Shown here in pieces: positions 5,869 to 9,148 of a DNA stretch of 9,148 nucleotides (its first letter is position 1; every line of letters starts with the position of its first letter). The notes beneath the pieces are model-generated. The model worked only from the letters and a program-made list of their open reading frames with translations, did no database searches and was not told the DNA's origin. This stretch comes from Anaerolineae bacterium (GTDB lineage: Bacteria; Chloroflexota; Anaerolineae; 4572-78), in assembly GCA_027022125.1 (NCBI GenBank), contig JALVZI010000327.1:1-9148 (forward strand), written 5' to 3'. Position numbers and translations under genes: made by a program.

Positions 5869-7902
5869 ATGCCCAATCATCTGATTAACGAAACCAGCCC
5901 GTATCTGCTGCAGCACGCCCACAACCCCGTCGAGTGGTATCCGTGGGGAGAGGCGGCGTTGCAAAAAGCGCGGGCGGAAAACAAGCCCATCTTTTTGAGC
6001 ATTGGCTATGCTGCGTGTCACTGGTGTCATGTAATGGAGAAAGAATCGTTTGAAAACCCAGCCATAGCAGATATTATGAACCAATTGTTCATAAACGTCA
6101 AAGTTGACCGCGAAGAACGCCCCGATTTGGATTCAATTTATATGGATGCGGTTACCGCGCTGACCGGACACGGCGGCTGGCCCCTGAGCGTGTGGCTCAC
6201 CCCCGACGGCGTTCCGTTTTACGGCGGCACGTATTTTCCGCCCAACGACCGGATGGGTATGCCGGGGCTGGGGCGGCTGATGCAAACGCTGGCGGATTTT
6301 TACCATCGCCAAAAAGATGCCATCCAAAAACAGGGGGAACAACTGCTGGCGCGGATGAACAATTCGCTGTCGCTGGCGAACCCCGCCCCATTTGATGCCG
6401 CCGTGCTCGATGCCGCCGCACAGTCCATTCTGCGCGCGATAGACTTTTCGCGCGGGGGCACACAGGGCGCGCCGAAATTCCCCCAGCCGATGATATACGA
6501 GTTTCTGCTGCGGCGATACGCCCGCACCGGCGACACAACCCTGCTCGGCGCGGTGGAAATCACTCTGCAAAATATGGCGGCGGGCGGCATTTACGACCAA
6601 CTCGGTGGCGGCTTCCATCGCTATTCCACCGATGCCGAATGGCTGGTTCCCCATTTTGAAAAAATGCTATACGACAATGCCCTGCTGGCGCGGCTCTATC
6701 TGCACGCCTTCCAAATTACGGGCAAACCGCGCTATCGCCGCGTGGTGGAAGAAACGCTGGCATACATCCGCCGCGAAATGACCCATCCGCAGGGCGGATT
6801 TTATTCCACGCAGGATGCGGACAGCGACGGCGAAGAAGGCAAATTTTTTGTGTGGACGGCGGAAGAAGTGCTGTATCTGCTCGGCGACACCGCCGCCGAA
6901 CATTTTTCGGCGGTGTATGATGTAACCCGGCGCGGCAATTGGGATGGGAAATCCATTTTGCGGCAGAAGCAATCGCTGGCGGAAGCGGCGGAATCATTCG
7001 GAATGGATGAGTCGGCGCTGGCGGCGGAACTGGCGAAAAGCCGGAAAATTCTGTTCGACCGCCGGGAGCAGCGGGTGAAACCCGCCCGCGATGAAAAGAT
7101 TCTCACCGCGTGGAACGGTATGATGCTCGCCGCATTTGCCGAAGCCGGGCGCGTGCTGGATAATGCCGAATATATCGCCGTCGCCCACCGCAACGCCGAT
7201 TTTCTGCTGGAAAATCTGCGCTCGCCCGACGGGCGGCTGTGGCGCACGTGGAAGGATGGTCGCGCCAAATTGTCCGGCTATCTGGAAGATTACGCCTTTT
7301 TTGCCGACGGGCTGCTGGCGCTGTACCAAACTACGTTCGATGAGCGGTATTTTTCCGCCGCACGCGAACTGATGGATACCGTGCTGGCGCATTTCCGCGA
7401 CCCCGCCGACGGCGGTTTTTTCGACACGGCAGACGACCATCCCGAATTGGTGGTGCGCCCCAAAGATTTGCAAGATAACGCCACGCCCAGCGGCAACGCA
7501 ATGGCGGTGCACACGCTGCTGCTGCTAGCGGCATACACCGGCGACGACCGCTATTTTGAACCGGCGGCATCGGCGCTGGGCGCACTGCAAACGGTGATGC
7601 GCCGCTATCCGCTCGGTTTCGGGCACTGGCTCGCCGCAGCAACCCTCATCGAAGCGGGCGTGCAGGAAATCGCACTGGCGGGCGAACCGAACCATCCCGA
7701 AATGGCGCGGATGCTGTCGGTGGTGCAAAAACCGTATCGCCCGTTTCAAATTGTGGCGCAATCGTCCGGCGGCGAATCGGTCATCCCCCTGCTGCACAAC
7801 CGCCCCGCGCAAAACGGCGAACCCACCGCGTATGTCTGCCGCAACTTCGCCTGCCAACTGCCCGTCACCACCGCCGAGGCGCTGGAAGCGGAGATTGGGT
7901 GA
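5869..7902 (+). CDS. yyaL: Thioredoxin-domain protein of the YyaL/SPATA20 (DUF255) family
   Basis: A full-length (677 aa) member of a broadly conserved family with an N-terminal thioredoxin-like domain and a C-terminal alpha/alpha-barrel related to N-acylglucosamine 2-epimerases and some glycosidases. The precise biochemical role of the family is not settled. The N-terminus is textbook: NHLINETSPYLLQHAHNPV (3-21), W23-Y-P-W-G, then the redox motif C50-H-W-C53 in AACHWCHVMEKESFE, and VDREERPDLDSIYMDAV. The signature GHGGWPLSVWLTPDGVPFYGGTYFPP follows. The barrel begins after about residue 170, with GGIYDQLGGGFHRYSTDAEW and PHFEKMLYDNALL, both well conserved. There is no signal peptide, so it is cytoplasmic. 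It has its own promoter and Shine-Dalgarno site. The last codons and the TGA stop lie inside the start of the word-like repeat tract at 7891-8076, so the final residues may be repeat-derived. The symbol is by homology to the Bacillus subtilis protein. Confidence 0.93.
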   Translation: MPNHLINETSPYLLQHAHNPVEWYPWGEAALQKARAENKPIFLSIGYAACHWCHVMEKESFENPAIADIMNQLFINVKVDREERPDLDSIYMDAVTALTGHGGWPLSVWLTPDGVPFYGGTYFPPNDRMGMPGLGRLMQTLADFYHRQKDAIQKQGEQLLARMNNSLSLANPAPFDAAVLDAAAQSILRAIDFSRGGTQGAPKFPQPMIYEFLLRRYARTGDTTLLGAVEITLQNMAAGGIYDQLGGGFHRYSTDAEWLVPHFEKMLYDNALLARLYLHAFQITGKPRYRRVVEETLAYIRREMTHPQGGFYSTQDADSDGEEGKFFVWTAEEVLYLLGDTAAEHFSAVYDVTRRGNWDGKSILRQKQSLAEAAESFGMDESALAAELAKSRKILFDRREQRVKPARDEKILTAWNGMMLAAFAEAGRVLDNAEYIAVAHRNADFLLENLRSPDGRLWRTWKDGRAKLSGYLEDYAFFADGLLALYQTTFDERYFSAARELMDTVLAHFRDPADGGFFDTADDHPELVVRPKDLQDNATPSGNAMAVHTLLLLAAYTGDDRYFEPAASALGALQTVMRRYPLGFGHWLAAATLIEAGVQEIALAGEPNHPEMARMLSVVQKPYRPFQIVAQSSGGESVIPLLHNRPAQNGEPTAYVCRNFACQLPVTTAEALEAEIG

Positions 7903-8076
7903 TTGGAGATTGGTGATTCGTGAAACGTGATGCGTGATGCGTATTTCGTATTGCGTGATGCGTGAAACGTGAAATTACTCTGCTGCCCTGCCACCTGACT
8001 TTAGACTTTGGACTTGAAACTTGGGACTGATTGCAACCCTGAAACCTGAAACTTTGAACTTTGAACCTGAAACCCC
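7891..8076. repeat. Degenerate word-like intergenic repeat tract in two blocks
   Basis: Two runs of short related words fill the gap between the two genes. Block 1 (about 7891-7977) is made of GAGATTGG, GTGATTCG, GTGAAACG, GTGATGCG and GTATTTCG-type words. Exact repeats in it include CGTGAAACGTGA at 7919-7930 and 7961-7972, and GCGTGATGCGT at 7932-7942 and 7953-7963. Block 2 (about 7997-8076) is made of GACTTTAG, GACTTTGG, GACTTGAAAC, CCTGAAAC and TTTGAAC words. Read on the - strand, block 1 becomes CATCACGCAATACG-like text. The tract starts inside the 3' end of the upstream gene, including its stop codon, and ends just before the ribosome binding site of the next gene. No terminator or clear promoter was seen in it. 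Confidence 0.75.
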
Positions 8077-8079
8077 AAC

Positions 8080-8084
8080 AGGAG
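8080..8084 (+). promoter_or_regulatory. Ribosome binding site of the D-cysteine desulfhydrase-like gene
   Basis: AGGAG lies 9 nt before the ATG at 8094. It decides this start over an in-frame TTG at 8061, which falls in the repeat tract and adds 11 residues unlike the family N-terminus. Confidence 0.6.
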
Positions 8085-8093
8085 AGAACCCCC

Positions 8094-9092
8094 ATGCTCA
8101 CCGAAAAACTGCCGCGCGTGCCGCTGGCACATCTGCCCACCCCACTGGAACCGTTACCGCGTCTGTCCGAAAAACTTGGCGTGGAATTGTGGATAAAACG
8201 GGATGACCAAACCGGGCTGGCGGGCGGCGGCAACAAAACCCGCAAACTCGAATTTCTCATCGCCGCGGCAAAAGCCGCCCATGCCGACACGGTCATCACC
8301 GGCGGCGCGCCGCAATCGAACCACTGCCGCCAAACGGCTGCCGCCGCCGCGAAATCGGGGCTGCGGGCGGTGCTGGTGCTCGCCGGAGAACCGGAACCCG
8401 CCAGCGGCAACATCCTGCTCGACACCCTGCTCGGCGCGGAACTCGTGTGGGCGGGCAATCGCCCGCGCGATGCGGTGATGGCGGAAACCGTCGCCGCGCA
8501 GAAAGCCGCCGGACACACGCCGTACCTCATTCCGTATGGCGGCAGCAATTTCATCGGCGCCAGCGCGTATGTCGCCGCGGTGGAAGAATTGGCACAGCAA
8601 ACCGCTACGCGCAATCTCCCGCCCTTTGACCGCATTCTGTTCGCCTCCAGTTCGGGCGGAACCCACGCCGGGCTGGCATTGGGAGTCGCCGCGCTGAATC
8701 TGCCAACGCAGGTTTTGGGCATCAGTGTGGATAAACCGGAAGTGGAACTGACCGATGAAATTGTCGGCACGCTGGCAACCGAAACCGCCCGCCAACTCGG
8801 CTTGCCCCACCGTTTCAGCGGCGAAAACATTTTCGCCGACGACGGCTATATGGGGCTGGGTTACGGCGTGATGGGCAACACCGAGCGCGAAGCCATCACC
8901 CTGTTTGCCCGCACCGAAGGCATTCTGCTCGACCCGGTTTACACCGGACGCGCCGCCGCCGGACTGCTCGACCTGATTCGGCGCGGGAAAATCGCCGCCG
9001 GCGAGCGGATTCTCTTCTGGCACACCGGCGGTTTTCCGGCGCTTTTCGCCCCGAAATACGCGGCAAAACTCGCCGCCGAAAATCGCCAATAA
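8094..9092 (+). CDS. PLP-dependent D-cysteine desulfhydrase family enzyme (ACC deaminase-like fold)
   Basis: A cytoplasmic enzyme of 332 aa predicted to break down D-cysteine to pyruvate, sulfide and ammonia. It belongs to the fold-type II PLP family that also contains 1-aminocyclopropane-1-carboxylate (ACC) deaminase. Visible landmarks are LPTPLEPLPRLSEKLG (14-29), WIKRDDQTGLAGGGNKTRKLE (33-53) with the expected PLP lysine K48, and the substrate-loop motif GGAPQSNHCRQTAAAAAK (70-87) with S75 and N76. The phosphate-binding SSSGGTHAGL lies in the middle, followed by GYGVMG, ARTEGILLDPVYTGRAAAGL and FWHTGGFPALF. In ACC deaminases the VYTG and HTGG motifs usually carry Glu and Leu where this protein has Thr, so D-cysteine desulfhydrase is favoured over ACC deaminase. 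Related D-amino-acid or sulfur-compound substrates remain possible. It lies 191 nt downstream of the thioredoxin-domain gene on the same strand, across the repeat tract; co-transcription is possible but not shown. Confidence 0.88.
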   Translation: MLTEKLPRVPLAHLPTPLEPLPRLSEKLGVELWIKRDDQTGLAGGGNKTRKLEFLIAAAKAAHADTVITGGAPQSNHCRQTAAAAAKSGLRAVLVLAGEPEPASGNILLDTLLGAELVWAGNRPRDAVMAETVAAQKAAGHTPYLIPYGGSNFIGASAYVAAVEELAQQTATRNLPPFDRILFASSSGGTHAGLALGVAALNLPTQVLGISVDKPEVELTDEIVGTLATETARQLGLPHRFSGENIFADDGYMGLGYGVMGNTEREAITLFARTEGILLDPVYTGRAAAGLLDLIRRGKIAAGERILFWHTGGFPALFAPKYAAKLAAENRQ

Positions 9093-9148
9093 TTGGGGCA
9101 ACCACTTTTTTGATGGCAAAAACACGCCCATATATTGTGCTTTTTCGG

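Noticed and set aside
8061..8093. TTG start adding 11 residues to the D-cysteine desulfhydrase-like protein
   Set aside because: It falls in the repeat tract with no ribosome binding site. The ATG at 8094 has AGGAG upstream and gives the normal family N-terminus.
7865..9131. Long open frames on the - strand opposite the desulfhydrase gene
   Set aside because: They are mirror frames of a GC-biased, clearly identified gene. Their translations show no domain and part of them reads through the repeat tract.
9110..9138. Promoter TTGATG, 17 nt, TATTGT at the right end of the window
   Set aside because: Each box matches only 4 of 6 positions and the gene it would serve is outside the window. Nothing else was seen in 9093-9148.

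Overview
The window carries seven protein-coding genes in three blocks plus several repeat-type intergenic elements. No rRNA, tRNA or CRISPR array was seen. The composition is moderately GC-rich. A Thr-Pro-rich membrane-anchored protein, an ECF sigma factor with a coupled membrane protein, a REP-like structured element and degenerate word-like intergenic repeats together resemble Chloroflexota (Anaerolineae/Caldilineae-type) genomes. This placement is an inference from style, not from a marker gene.

Block 1 (+ strand, about 1-3919) is a chemosensory pair: a 1090-residue methyl-accepting chemotaxis protein followed 44 nt later by cheW. The receptor has a predicted periplasmic double-Cache-like domain, two HAMP units, a signalling hairpin and a C-terminal zinc-binding CZB domain. 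Its notable feature is an in-frame insertion of about 135 residues, looking like a second, single-Cache/PAS-like sensor, exactly at the hairpin turn (residues about 654-788). That turn is the most conserved part of all chemoreceptors and the part that contacts CheA and CheW. This is the best candidate here for an undescribed system: a receptor with a sensor placed at the signalling tip and its own CheW next door.

Block 2 (- strand, 5575 down to 3929) is an ECF sigma factor, best started at a TTG with a strong Shine-Dalgarno sequence. It overlaps by 14 nt a single-pass membrane protein that is probably its anti-sigma or partner. A short signal-anchored protein with a long Thr-Pro repeat tail follows, with a good promoter of its own. 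This block converges on cheW with only 9 nt between stop codons.

Block 3 (+ strand, 5869-9092) is a YyaL/SPATA20-type thioredoxin-domain protein followed by a PLP-dependent D-cysteine desulfhydrase-like enzyme. The two are separated by 191 nt of word-like degenerate repeats, which begin inside the end of the first gene. Between blocks 2 and 3 lies a structured, REP-like inverted repeat able to form a four-arm fold. The window starts just after an ATTCCC-N8-GGGAAT palindrome (dRS3-like).
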